Origin: Malachius bipustulatus
Taxonomy: Eukaryota > Arthropoda > Insecta > Coleoptera > Melyridae
DNA: 64,000 bases
Assembly: GCA_910589415.1 (NCBI GenBank)
Contig: OU342637.1
Coordinates: 25,147,162-25,211,161 of the forward strand
Direction: 5' to 3'
Under the pieces are notes generated by a model that saw only the letters and a list, made by a program, of their open reading frames with translations, was not told the DNA's origin and did no database searches. This document shows positions 26,390 to 36,064 of the stretch, one piece after another. The translations under genes were made by a program, and so were the position numbers. Within the stretch, counting starts at the first letter, position 1. Every line of letters starts with the position of its first letter.

Positions 26390-26990
26390 TTCTTCTTCAA
26401 GTGTCATCTGCTCTGAGAAGGTTGGCTATCATCACAGCTATTCTCATCTTTGATCCTGCAGCACGAAACAGCTTAACGGAACTACGGTTGTACCACAACC
26501 TCAAGTTACTTAACCAGGAAATGCATATTCTTCCCTGTATTTTCCCTTGCATAATGTTCTGCAGCACTATATACTTCTCTCCCCTCATCACGTGGCCCAG
26601 ATATTGCGACTTCTTCACTTTAACTGTGTTCAATATTTCCCTTTCCTTTCCCATTCTTCCCAGTACTTCTTCATTTGTTATTCTGTTTACTCAACTTATT
26701 CTCAAGATCCTTCTGTATGACCACATCTCAAATGCTTCTAGTCGATCACTAATGGTTTTCTTTTAAAGTCCAGGACTCCATCCCATATAGCAAAACTGAG
26801 AAGACATAGCATCTTGATATCGCAATATTCTGACTCTGCCAAGTCTCCATTAAACCGCTAATGAGCCACGCAATCAAAACCTTTGTGCTTTGCATAGGTC
26901 TTAAATATGAGGACTTCTTCGCTTGACGCGTCAATTTTCTGTTATATTTACAAATGTATCACGTGCGTGCTTGGGTTTAAAATCGACCAT
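26390..26990 (-). mobile_element. RTE-like LINE, RT thumb and C-terminal relic
   Basis: Reading the minus strand from about 26934, CYVFSVLLYGMESWTL appears, then after a stop and a frameshift RLEAFEMWSYRRILRIS (near 26745-26690), then from 26654 MGKEREILNTVKVKKSQYLG, HVMRGEKYIVLQNIMQGKIQ, ISWLSNLRLWYNRSSVKLF and KMRIAVMIANL. This series is the characteristic C-terminal half of a LINE endonuclease/RT family widespread in insects, which I place near RTE by memory of the family pattern. The palm with YADD is not found, and internal stops plus a frameshift make it a dead relic. Confidence 0.75.
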
Positions 26991-27130
26991 CTTAAGCCAA
27001 ATTGTCTGAAAGTCGAAACCTCAGAATTAAAAAAAAACCTTCTTGCGCATCAATCGCAGAAATAGTGTATTTTTATGCGATTCAATAATAAATATTTTCT
27101 TCCTATTTTTTTTTATAATGAATTTAATGA

Positions 27131-28191
27131 ATTAAATGTGGTGTCCCTCAAGGTTCCATCTTAGGACCACTCTTATTCTTATGTTATATTAATGATTTAC
27201 CTGCTTTTTTAAATATTCCAACTTTACTTTATGCTGATGATACTTTTCTTGTAATTTCAATTAGATCTAACGATAATATTGATATTAATTTTAAAGTAAA
27301 TGAAATCTTGGAAAAATTATTTACTTGCTGTGAATTGAATAGGATTAAAGTTAATTTTCAAAAGACAAAATTAATTCATTTTTCAAATAAGAATAGAAAT
27401 AAAAATACAATTCAATTAAATAATAAATTCAATATTGAAGACGTAGAATCTTTAAAATTATTAGGTTTCAATTTAGATAGAACTCTTAATTGGAAATTAC
27501 ATATTAATACAATATCAAAAAAACTGTGCAAAATTTGCTTCCAACTGCGATTTTTAAAGAATAAAGGATTAAACTTAGGAATTTTAAAAACAGTGTATTA
27601 TTCAAATTTTTATTCTATTTTAAAATACGGAATAATACATTGGGGGAATTCTTTTGATTGGTTAATTATTTTCAAAATTCAAAAAAATTGCATAAGAATA
27701 CTAGGCAATGTTAATCGCATGACATCTTGTAAAAAATTATTTAAAAATTTAAAAATTTTATCATTTCCAAGTCTATTTATATACGAATGTCTCTGTTTTG
27801 TACATAAAAATAAAAATTTGTTTACTTTTTTCAATTCTAATACCAGAAATTCTAATACAATATTATTTTAAATAAACATAATACCACTCATTATGAATTA
27901 TCTTCTGAATACATATGTGCCAAAATTTATAATCATTTACCAAATAATTACAAAAAATATAATTTAAAAAAAATTTCAAAAGAAATTAAAAATATTTTAT
28001 TACAAAAATGTTACTATAGCTTAAATGAATATTTGAACAATTCTTTGGATTTATAATTTCATAACTTTATTTCATAATTTCATAATTTTATAACTTTATA
28101 ATTAATTTTACGATTTATTATTTTCCACAAAAAATACAATAATATGTATTTATAATGAGGAAATAAATGTTATTATTATTATTATTATTAA
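27131..28191 (+). mobile_element. 5'-truncated AT-rich LINE with TTA tail
   Basis: The open frame from 27131 to 27871 starts inside the RT palm: CGVPQGSILGPLLFLCYIND at 27137, LLYADDTFLV with the catalytic YADD at 27230-27241, then IKVNFQKTKLIHF, LKLLGFNLDRTLNWKLHI, LKYGIIHWGNS and IFKIQKNCIRILG. The frame breaks near 27868 and resumes at 27889-28056 in another phase (HYELSSEYICAKIYNHLPNN, ending EYLNNSLDL and a stop). A 3' UTR ending GAGGAAATAAATG and a TTA tail (28170-28191) follow. It is from the same clade as the copy at 13248-14156 but has strikingly AT-rich codon use. It lacks the upstream palm, fingers and endonuclease. Confidence 0.9.
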
Positions 28192-28249
28192 TGAAAAATA
28201 ATCCGATTTTTTTTTGGGAAAACTCCACCTACCTACAAAAAAAAAAGAA

Positions 28250-28330
28250 TGATCCTCTCGTGGATGCGAACCCGCTCCAACAGTTAGCTAGTCAAGGATG
28301 TAACAAACTGAGCCACACGGTGCGTTTCGA
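28250..28330 (-). repeat. tRNA-derived SINE head or tRNA pseudogene
   Basis: On the minus strand a box A-like TGGCTCAGTTTG (complement of about 28304-28315) is followed about 40 bases on by a box B-like GGTTCGCATCC (complement of 28262-28272) and then a T-rich run. The spacing fits an internal RNA polymerase III promoter. The acceptor and T stems do not pair properly, so it is not an intact tRNA. No clear SINE body was seen; it abuts the LINE tail at 28191. Confidence 0.6.
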
Positions 28331-28699
28331 ATTGTAGTGATGATGGGGTAGATATAATATGTAGTACGTCAGGTACCTACATCTACTCATTTTATTTTTT
28401 AAACTGGTCATATCTTAGTTATTAAAAAACCAATTTGAATACTTTTTTCACCTGCATGTAGGTGATTTAATTGTCGTTGCGATTGCTCTTCTAATTTTCA
28501 GAACCATTCATAATTGAATGTGAAAAAAAATAAAAAAGAACTTGCGAACCATTTCATCGATTTAATAATTTTATATAAGTGTAAGCTAATTTTGCACAAG
28601 CGAAAAACTTTTTTATCTTTCGTTTAAAGTGCTACATTAATCGAGGCGAATTGAAGCTAAGACATCAAATTATATGTTAAAGCAAAAAAAAATGGAAAA
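28331..28699. other. no recognisable gene
   Basis: AT-rich DNA with nothing recognised in it. It may belong in part to the neighbouring mariner-type end. Confidence 0.35.
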
Positions 28700-29109
28700 T
28701 TTCGGTTCAACTTCTTCAAAAATGGACTCATAAACGGTTATAGAATTGACACATTTTCACCCTTTTTCCTACCCACGACACTGGCTTATTAATGGAAAAT
28801 ATGCTAATTTTATTGCATTAACTCAAATTTCCAATAATTTTCTTCAAATCCTGTTAATTTGATTTCAAAGTTTTTTTTGCCATCTTGCTCATACAATGGT
28901 TCAAAAAATTGTCAATTTTCCGTTAATGTTCAAAAAATTAAAATGGCCGCCATTTTGAAACGGCTCGGCCGATTTTGCTCAAGTGCAATACCAGACCACT
29001 CCTTGTGGACATCTTACTCTCACAAAAATTTCAGCCCCCTAGATTGAAAACTGCGGCCAGAAACCGTGCCTCAAGAACCGGATTTGGGGAACTTTGAAAG
29101 GACACCCTG
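28700..29109. mobile_element. solo terminal region of a mariner/Tc1-type element
   Basis: The block ends at 29109 with GGACACCCTG followed by TA, the same end structure (GACACCCTG then TA) as the right end of the complete element at 30027-32755. Inside it are the AAATGGCCGCCATTTTG and TTGGGGAACTTTGAAAGGACA stretches. No matching opposite end (TACAGGGTGTCC) was found to its left, so only one arm is present. Its interior is unlike the element at 30027, so it comes from a different family. The left boundary is uncertain. Confidence 0.5.
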
Positions 29110-29263
29110 TAGAAGTAACGTGACTTTTGGATTTTTTTTCAACGAAAATCTAAAGTCATTCCCAAACTTTACAAGAATCCAAAATTTCGTTCACTAATCT
29201 TGAAAGATAAAGCTACAGGAGCGTTTTTAAAATCGAAAAATCGTGATTTTGGAGAAATAAATA

Positions 29264-29266
29264 AAT

Positions 29267-29302
<36 letters not shown>
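29264..29302. repeat. (AT)n microsatellite
   Basis: An almost uninterrupted alternating AT run of about 39 bases. Minus-strand open frames here read as Tyr-Ile repeats and are not genes. Confidence 0.95.
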
Positions 29303-30024
29303 CGTGGGCAGGTGAATTTTGGAAAACCACTTTTTCGTGATCTGGGGGTCATGATCGGTGGACATTTGATGAGTTTGGGTGATTTTCGAAAAGTGATGTC
29401 GTCCTCAATAGTGTATTTTTTTGTTAAAAAATACACTAAAACGTTGGAGAAGCAAAGCTGGTCAGGAAAGGGAGAAGGGAGATTATGTCGATTATGTCAA
29501 AATAGATGCTGGGGTGTCAGAGAATGTCCCACATTTCGTAGTATAGAGGCTGATACATTTCATTGGGTAACTTGTATCATATAAATAGATGAACATGTAC
29601 GGGCAGTAACGAAATCGGCCATTACTGTTGATCTGAATTTATATTTGTCCAGACATCACTCTTGCCAGCAGATGCCCGAAACATTGAAAAGCTTTACAGG
29701 TGATCGATATAGTAATTTTAAATCGGACAGTATATGACAGCCGAATTTCCTCTCCATTTCTGATGACACTGACAGGTTCAGTAATATATTTAGCCCCCCT
29801 CTGGAAGTGGGGACGTGTGTCAGCAGTGACGTGTCGGTGTTAATCTCCTGCTGGAAGCTGTCTGCATTAACATTAATGCCGTTTGATTTTAATGGTCTTG
29901 GATTTGATTTTATAATCATGAGTGTCACCATCAATCTCGGTTGATAATTTAGATTTCAATAACTCATCTCATCGTAGTTTAATTTGGGTTTATTGGATGA
30001 AGTAATATTTCATTATTGTTCTTC
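29303..30024. other. no recognisable gene
   Basis: Short frames on both strands (29312-29584 plus, 29656-29934 minus) show no recognisable domain. The stretch separates the solo mariner end from the complete element. Confidence 0.4.
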
Positions 30025-30026
30025 TA

Positions 30027-30541
30027 CAGGGTGTCTCTGAAAGGTGCGGAAAAATTCCTACCACAAATTCCTGAGGCCTAAATAAGCCGATCTAACCCAA
30101 CTTATCTCTGTCCAAAAGTTGATGATTTCGGAGATACAGGGTGTCAAAAGTTCAATTTGGTTTCCGTTTTTCTTGAATAACTTTTTTAATAATTGGTATA
30201 TTTTCACAATATTTGGCTGAAGGGGCTTTTGTGGGGTGAAAAATTAAAAACTGCAATCATTTTTATTGTAAAATTTAGAGGGCGCCACCTGCGGTACCTT
30301 GAACACATTCAAAACGAACTATCTTTTTTGGGCCACTCTGTATTTAACTTTTAAATAAAAATTCTTATTCTCCAACGTCTTTTCCCAAAAAAAGGCATAC
30401 GTGGTAAGAGTTGATTTGAGCAGCCGTTTCTGAGATATCTGGATTTAAGAAAATCACTACGTGCATGGCCAGGCCTAAGTAAGTAATTGTATTAATTGAA
30501 CACAATTTAAAGAAAAGGCGTTGAATTAAAATAACTGTCAC
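30027..30541 (+). repeat. left inverted arm of the mariner-type element
   Basis: Starts CAGGGTGTCTCTGAAAGGTG. A second CAGGGTGTC, also preceded by TA, lies at 30137-30145, exactly 110 bp inside the first, so each arm carries the terminal motif twice. Such subterminal copies are often transposase binding sites in long-arm elements; that role is inferred here. Similarity to the right arm weakens after the GAATTAAAATAA segment near 30530. Confidence 0.9.
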
Positions 30542-30823
30542 TGAAAGCTACAAAAAAACGACTAGGTACATAAATGTGGATTTAACTTTATAGGTACTTT
30601 AGTTAAAACAGTCAATAAGAGATTTATCAACAACAAAAATTTAGTTTAATTTAATAAAAAAAAAATGCTTTTATCAAATGTTCAAAATGATCTCCATTTT
30701 CATGTATACAAAGATTTATACGTTTTAAAAAATTAAATTGAACTCTTTGGAGCATTTCGTGATCATTTTTAAAAACGTCCATTCCGGTTTCAATACGTCT
30801 CCTTAATTAACCTTCTGTATTTA

Positions 30824-31812
30824 CTATGGCCTAGAAGACACAAGTGTTTTCAAAGTTCCCCATAAAAAGTAATCCATCGGTGTCATAGCAGGCGATCGAG
30901 CTGGCCAACTTGTGGGTGCATCATTGGCTCTACCTATCCATCTATTTGGATACTGTTCGCTCAAATAATTACGTACATTTATCGAAAAATGTGGAGGAGC
31001 ACCGTCATTCATAAACCATATTCATATTTGAAGTTCCAAGGGCAGGGGATCAAACAATTATGGTAATTTGTTTTGCAGATGTTCCAAATAATTTTCGCCA
31101 TTAAGTCGAGGTGATAAAATGACAGGACCAATTATGAAAGTGTCTATATGATTCCTGCCCACACATTGATCTTAAACTCATGCTGATATTGGCTTACTTT
31201 TGATAAGTAATGGCTTACTTTTGATACGTAATGGCTTACTTTTGATAAGTAATGGCTTACTTTAATCGCATGAGGATTTTTTCCAGCATAGACATGTTCA
31301 TTGTGCAAATAAGTTATGCCACTCCGCGTGAAAAAGGCTTCGTCTGTGAAAAAAATTCCTTGTGTACAGTTCCTATCCTGATTCTTCTTGGAAATGAACC
31401 GGCAGAAAGCTAGACGTGGTTCATAATCATGGGGTAAAAGGTCTTATACCCGTTCAACATGAAATGGGTCAGTAATTGTTCTCTGGTCACCCTGTTAACA
31501 GTATCTTTACATACACCTAGCTCTAAGCGCAATCGTCTGCTGCTGAGTTTAGGATTTTCTTCAATCCTATTTAAAATATCTTCCTCAACCACTGGAGTTC
31601 TTATGGTACGTGCACGACCTTAATTAATAGAAACAGGCGTAAACCTACCTGTTTCACGAAGACGTCTTTCATTAAAGGTTTTATGGTTTGGTAAGCGACG
31701 ATTCGGAAATCGTTCACTGATAATCTGCAAGATTCTAAACCATTTCCTTGGCAATATCCAAAAATCAATAACATATCGTTCATTTCTTCATTAGTATACT
31801 GTACGGCCATTA
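30824..31812 (-). pseudogene. mariner/Tc1-type DDD transposase, broken
   Basis: A cut-and-paste transposase that would bind the arms and excise the element. From the N-terminus (31810, MAVQYTNEEMNDMLLIFGYC) a first helix-turn-helix-like part is followed by a frameshift near 31600. VEEDILNRIEENPKLSSRRL at 31589 and LRLELGVCKDTVNRV are the second DNA-binding part. IFFTDEAFFTRSG (Asp codon 31342-31344) is the first catalytic block, MNDGAPPHFS (Asp 31004-31006) the second, and TPMDYFLWG (Asp 30872-30874) the third. All three catalytic Asp codons survive. I count 43 residues between the second and third Asp, near the DD41D type. Stops after VWAGII and near KLP, and frameshifts, inactivate it. A 21-bp tandem repeat expands it at 31191-31263. 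Confidence 0.9.
31191..31263 (-). repeat. 21-bp tandem repeat, 3.5 copies, inside the transposase
   Basis: GGCTTACTTTTGATAAGTAA(T) occurs at 31191, 31212 (one base changed) and 31233, with a partial copy at 31254. On the minus strand it reads in frame as KVSHYLS, KVSHYVS, KVSHYLS, then KVSQYQHEF and INVWAGI. As the period is seven codons, the expansion itself does not disturb the frame. It lies between the first and second catalytic Asp. Confidence 0.95.
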
Positions 31813-31948
31813 CTAAAGTAAATTTGAAAATTGTTTGACAATTATTATTCCAGTGTATGCTTGAATTGTTTTTTTTAGATTCGATTTGACACCAATTACT
31901 TGGTTTATAGTGACAGTGATCTCGTTGATGTAAATTCGTTAAGTGGGT

Positions 31949-32225
31949 CCCGTGGTGTAGTGGATAGAGCGTTCGTCCACCAGCCGGTAAACCTTGGTTC
32001 GAAACTCACCAGCAGCCGAAAAGTATTTGTTGTGCTACTCGAGCCAAAATCGGGATGCACCTTGTGGAAGGCAATTGAAAAGCACCGCATAGTACTCTGT
32101 CTCGTAATACTTCTCAAATAGTGCCTTTCGGACAAAGGATGGCCCCAAAAGAGTGAACTTCAACAGCACGCGCACCACAGGCATATGTGAGAGGTAGCTC
32201 ACACCTGAAACCTGGTATGGCACTT
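31949..32225 (+). mobile_element. tRNA-derived SINE inserted in the mariner arm
   Basis: GGGTCCCGTGGTGTAGTGGA starts a tRNA-like head: box A-like TGGTGTAGTGG (31953-31963) and box B-like GGTTCGAAACT (31996-32006). A body without tRNA likeness runs to about 32225 (GCACTTTAAGT). The head and its 40-base spacing fit an RNA polymerase III promoter. The insertion interrupts homology between the two mariner arms, so it came after the mariner. A target duplication is not clear, and there is no poly(A) tail. The short open frames across it are not genes. Confidence 0.7.
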
Positions 32226-32755
32226 TAAGTAAAATAATTTTAATTCAATGCCTTCGCTTCAAATTGTGTTCAATTATTACAATAGTTACTAATAACTACT
32301 TACTTAGGCCTGGCCATGCACGTAGTGATTTTCTTAAATCCAGATATCTCAGAAACGGCTGCTCAAATCAACTCTTACCAGGTATGCCTTTTTTTGATAA
32401 AAGACGTTGGAGAATAAGAATTTTTATTTAAAAGTTAAATACAGAGTGGCCCAAAAAAGATAGTTCGTTTTGAATGTGTTCAAGGTACCGCAGGTGGCGC
32501 CCTCTAAATTTTACAATAAAAATGATTGCAGTTTTTAATTTTTCATCCCACAAAAGCCCCTTCAGCCAAATATTGTGAAAATATACCAATTATTAAAAAA
32601 GTTATTCAAGAAAAACGGAAACCAAATTGAACTTTTGACACCCTGTATCTCCGAAATCATCAACTTTTGGACAGAGATAAGTTGGGTTAGATCGGCTTAT
32701 TTAGGCCTCAGGAATTTGTGGTAGCTTTTTTTCCGCACCTTTCAGAGACACCCTG
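32226..32755 (-). repeat. right inverted arm of the mariner-type element
   Basis: Reverse complement of the left arm. The inner copy of the terminal motif is at 32637-32645 and the outer at 32747-32755, again 110 bp apart. Compared with the left arm it has about 20 extra bases near 32285, and the SINE breaks the homology at its inner edge; GTCACTAT, which continues the match to the left arm, lies beyond the SINE near 31908-31917. Confidence 0.9.
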
Positions 32756-32757
32756 TA

Positions 32758-34889
32758 TATTACCAAATCTGCTGGGTATTGTAGCATTTTTTCCAACTCG
32801 TGAATGAAGAATCAAACTTTCCGCACTAGTGCGCAATTTTTAATAAAGAGGGTTCGAAAAGGAATCCGTTTGGAGTAGGCACTGACAGCTAAGTCTTAAA
32901 TTAATTCACCGAACAATAAACATTTTTGCCCAAGCGACACTAATGTAGACCACATTTTTTGATGTTCGAAAATAATGTTATCCTTGTCTAACTGGCAGTA
33001 AAATAACAGTTATTTTTAAGTAACCTATAACCGAATAATAGTTACACCCGTTACCCGTTACATTCCTATACTCATACGGGAAGAAACGTTTTATTTCCTC
33101 AATATACCCAACTACTGGACTTTTTCTAGTTAAAAACTAATCAGGTGCAGTTTTAAGTCGTGCTGCAGTGGGCAGGAGATTCTGATGAAACATAAAAGAG
33201 ATTTGAATAAGATAAGACAGCACCGGGACCAGCACTGCGAGGTACACGTACACGTATAGAATAAGATCAACTGTTTCTTTCTCCGTGTGACATTTATCAA
33301 GGCAGGCCATCATCATTCACAATTCAAATAAGAGAACAGAGCCACGAGAAAGCGCCGTTTCTATATCTGTTTACCCACTGCAACGTCTGTCACTGTCAGT
33401 GAAAGAGGCGGCAAAAATCACTGTCAAAACCGGAGCTTAAAGGGTAAAAACTGCCTTAAATATTTCACAACTTAGTTTCAGATAAATTGTCTCATGAAAT
33501 ATACAAGCAACAGCTTTTATAGTCGGTAAGAAAGTTTGTCTCACCATTTGTAACTAAGATGCTTCAACAGCAGCTAGCAGCTCTTCTTGTCTCGCGTTGC
33601 TTGAGCTATTTAATTATTTAAATTTAAAAGTTTTGAAGTTAGAATAGAATTTTTCCTAATGTAATTACACACTACAAGAAATAATCCTCTCAACTTCTGC
33701 CATTTTCTCATAGAGACCTAACGTTTCTCGTTGTCCAACACAACAATAGTCGCTTTATTATTTCATCAACCTCGTCGTCAGAGATCCCGGCAGTCCCTAT
33801 TGTACCTATCCTACATGTACATGTACCTTATCAAACGACGCTTACCACTGTTCTAAAGACTCCTATAACAAGATAAAATTCTCCCCAAATCCCCTCTTTA
33901 GTATCTCCCGAGGTCGCAGGTCGCTTTTATACGCCGTGAAGGGAACGATGTAAGCGAGAGCGAGCGAGATTGCTACCCTTCAGTCTGGTAGGATCTTTAA
34001 TAACGTTACCGGGCCCCTTCTCTAATATTTCTGATTTGTTCTTAATCTGATTTGGCCGTGTTTTTCTTCATCCGGGAACTATATAGGTTATGTTATTGAT
34101 GAATTAATCTCGGCTCTGTCTGATTTGTTATCTTGTCACACTAGAGCCTTATTGGATGGGTAGAGTTCTATTTTTCCTGCAAGTAATGAACGTGTTATTA
34201 ATTATATAGGGTGGAGGAGATGACGTTATATGTTCCATTGCAGTCTTTAATTAAATTACCTGATTATGAAAAAATATGATTGAAAGTAATTAATTCTTGG
34301 GCAAGGAAGTGAAACAATATTGCAGGAGCTCTAATAGGGGGGCTAGAGCTTAACGAATTGAGTCAAAGGGTACCAGAGACTCCAATGAACCCAAATGTGC
34401 CAATTAAATGTTTTTAAATAACGTCTAATGGTCAAAAAAGGAGCGCCAAGAACAGTTCCCTACCAGATGAAGAGGTTGCAAAAACTTTGGTAACGCTTTG
34501 AACAATTTTCCTCCAACTTGAGCCATCTTTTTGTGGATCGTTTTTGTAGGATTTCGAAGAGCGAAGTGTCTCTTCACAATTATTGTGGAAGTTATTATAA
34601 GGTATGCCCATAAAATTTGAACTGAAAATCTTGCTTTTAAACTGAAAAAGGTCGACTTTTGTACTTGGTTCATTTCACAACTTGAACAACTTCGAGAATA
34701 CCCTTGCTGCTTGTAAAATTTTGAAAAAATCTAATAAACGGTTTGCCAACGTGGAAACCCCTACGGAAAGTGTTCCCCTAATTTTGCGCAGTAGACTGAA
34801 GACTCCTCCTCATGCAACCGAGGCGGAAGAAATATTCTAGACTTCATGATACATCGAAGATAACCTACGGGTAAATGGGTACCAGATTC
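32758..34889. other. no recognisable gene
   Basis: AT-rich unique sequence with GC-richer patches near 33160-33430 and 33900-34080. Palindromic TACATGTACATGTACC lies near 33812. The open frame 34425-34673 (minus) has no recognisable domain. Confidence 0.45.
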
Positions 34890-36064
34890 TTATACAAAAT
34901 TATTCGGAAAGCAGGGGCTGCCACACTACCCTTCCCTGACTCAACGAGCGAAATGGTGCAAAGAATAATTGTTCCCATTTCCATGGATTTTCCCGAAATC
35001 CAGCAATAAACTAAACAGATGGCAACCAACGACAAGCTAGCCTACGCCGTTCACCAAAGGAGAACTTGTTACTGCAACAAGAAAAATGAAAACAATAAGA
35101 GCTCCAGGACCGGACTGCATGAATGGAGAATCACGAACTCCATATGGCGACTCAGAAAACAAAGGCTGTATCTTGAAAGGACCCCAGAAAAGAGACCATC
35201 TGGAATTTACAATCAAGAAGGTGAAAATAAAACCACAGAAGTGGATCACTTATTTGGGGGTTGTAATTGACGATAAACTAATTTTTGGACACCACGTCAC
35301 AAAGATGACGAAAGAAAGACTGACATCACTTTCCAGATTAATGCCCATCATAGGAGGACCAAGTAGCCTTAAACGCAGAGTCCTCGGTGGAGTATTGTAC
35401 GCGTCCCCAGTGTGGAACCAGGTGACCGTCATAAAAAAAAGGTAGATATATCCTGAACGGCACTCAGGGCAGGGGACTATTGAGAGTTATTAGTGGATAT
35501 CGCACAATCTCGACGGTGGCGACAAACTCCATAGCGAGGGTTCCCCAATAAACTTATCCAGGAGAGGAAAAAGACCTACGATGCGAGGAGCTGAAATGCC
35601 AGGAATATCCGTGCCACCGAACGCACGGAGACATTGAGAAGATGGCAAAAAAAATAAGGGGAGTCAACAACAGTTGGAAGGTGGACAAAGACTCTGATAA
35701 GGAACATCGTAAGCTGGGCAAACTGCAAACATCGCCGAACGGAATACTACCTAACACAGTTTTTGTCGGGGCATAGTAGTTTTGGCACTTACCTAAAAAG
35801 GACTGGGAAGAGAGATTAGAGTAACTGCTCCTACTGTTGGGAAGAGGACGACCCCGAACACGCTGTGTTGAAATACCATAGATGGGACAGGGAAAGACGA
35901 ACCCTGGCGATCGAACTAGGAGAGGACATAGAGAACGCGAACATCGTTGAGATGATGACTGACTCAGCTCGGGCATGCAACGCCATCCTGGCGTTCATAG
36001 GACAGGCCATGAGGGACAGGGGGATGATAAAGAGCGAAGATGAAAAAACTACTCAGATCCATTG
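34890..36064 (+). mobile_element. R1-like LINE relic with internal RT deletion
   Basis: From about 34910 the plus strand gives an FPDST-like piece, then TPFTKGELVTATRKMKTIRA joined to APGPDCMN (about 35113), the block just before the RT palm. It passes soon after into ITYLGVVIDDKLIFGHHVTK (about 35245) and LYASPVWNQ, so the palm, including YADD, is deleted. Then, in other frames, LLRVISGYRTISTVATNSIA (about 35478) and, from about 35757, TQFLSGHSSFGTYLKRTGKR and CSYCWEEDDPEHAVLKYHRW. The last is the R1 C-terminal knuckle C-x2-C-x7-H-x4-C, with the final Cys changed to Tyr. The reading frame ends at 36065. Decayed and inactive. Confidence 0.85.

Larger units (their letters stand above)
30027..32755 (-). 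mobile_element. mariner/Tc1-superfamily element with very long inverted arms
   Basis: The element is 2729 bp and flanked by TA at 30025-30026 and 32756-32757, the TA target duplication of this superfamily. Its ends are CAGGGTGTCTCTGAAAGG and the complement. The inverted arms run about 515 bp (30027-30541 and about 32226-32755). Over the outer 450 bp I count about seven differences, roughly 98% identity. A broken transposase of the family with HDGAPxHFS and DFFLWG-type blocks lies between them on the minus strand. A tRNA-derived SINE has inserted in the inner part of the right arm. Such long arms are unusual, as classic mariners have arms of about 30 bp. The element is non-autonomous as it stands. 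Confidence 0.95.

Noticed and set aside
10226..34850. AGAAATATTCTAGAC shared at about 10239 and 34829 as a dispersed repeat
   Set aside because: Similarity is limited to about 20-25 bases and may be chance in AT-rich DNA.
35554..35976. 140-codon minus-strand open frame
   Set aside because: It is the opposite strand of the R1-like relic, whose plus strand holds recognisable motifs.
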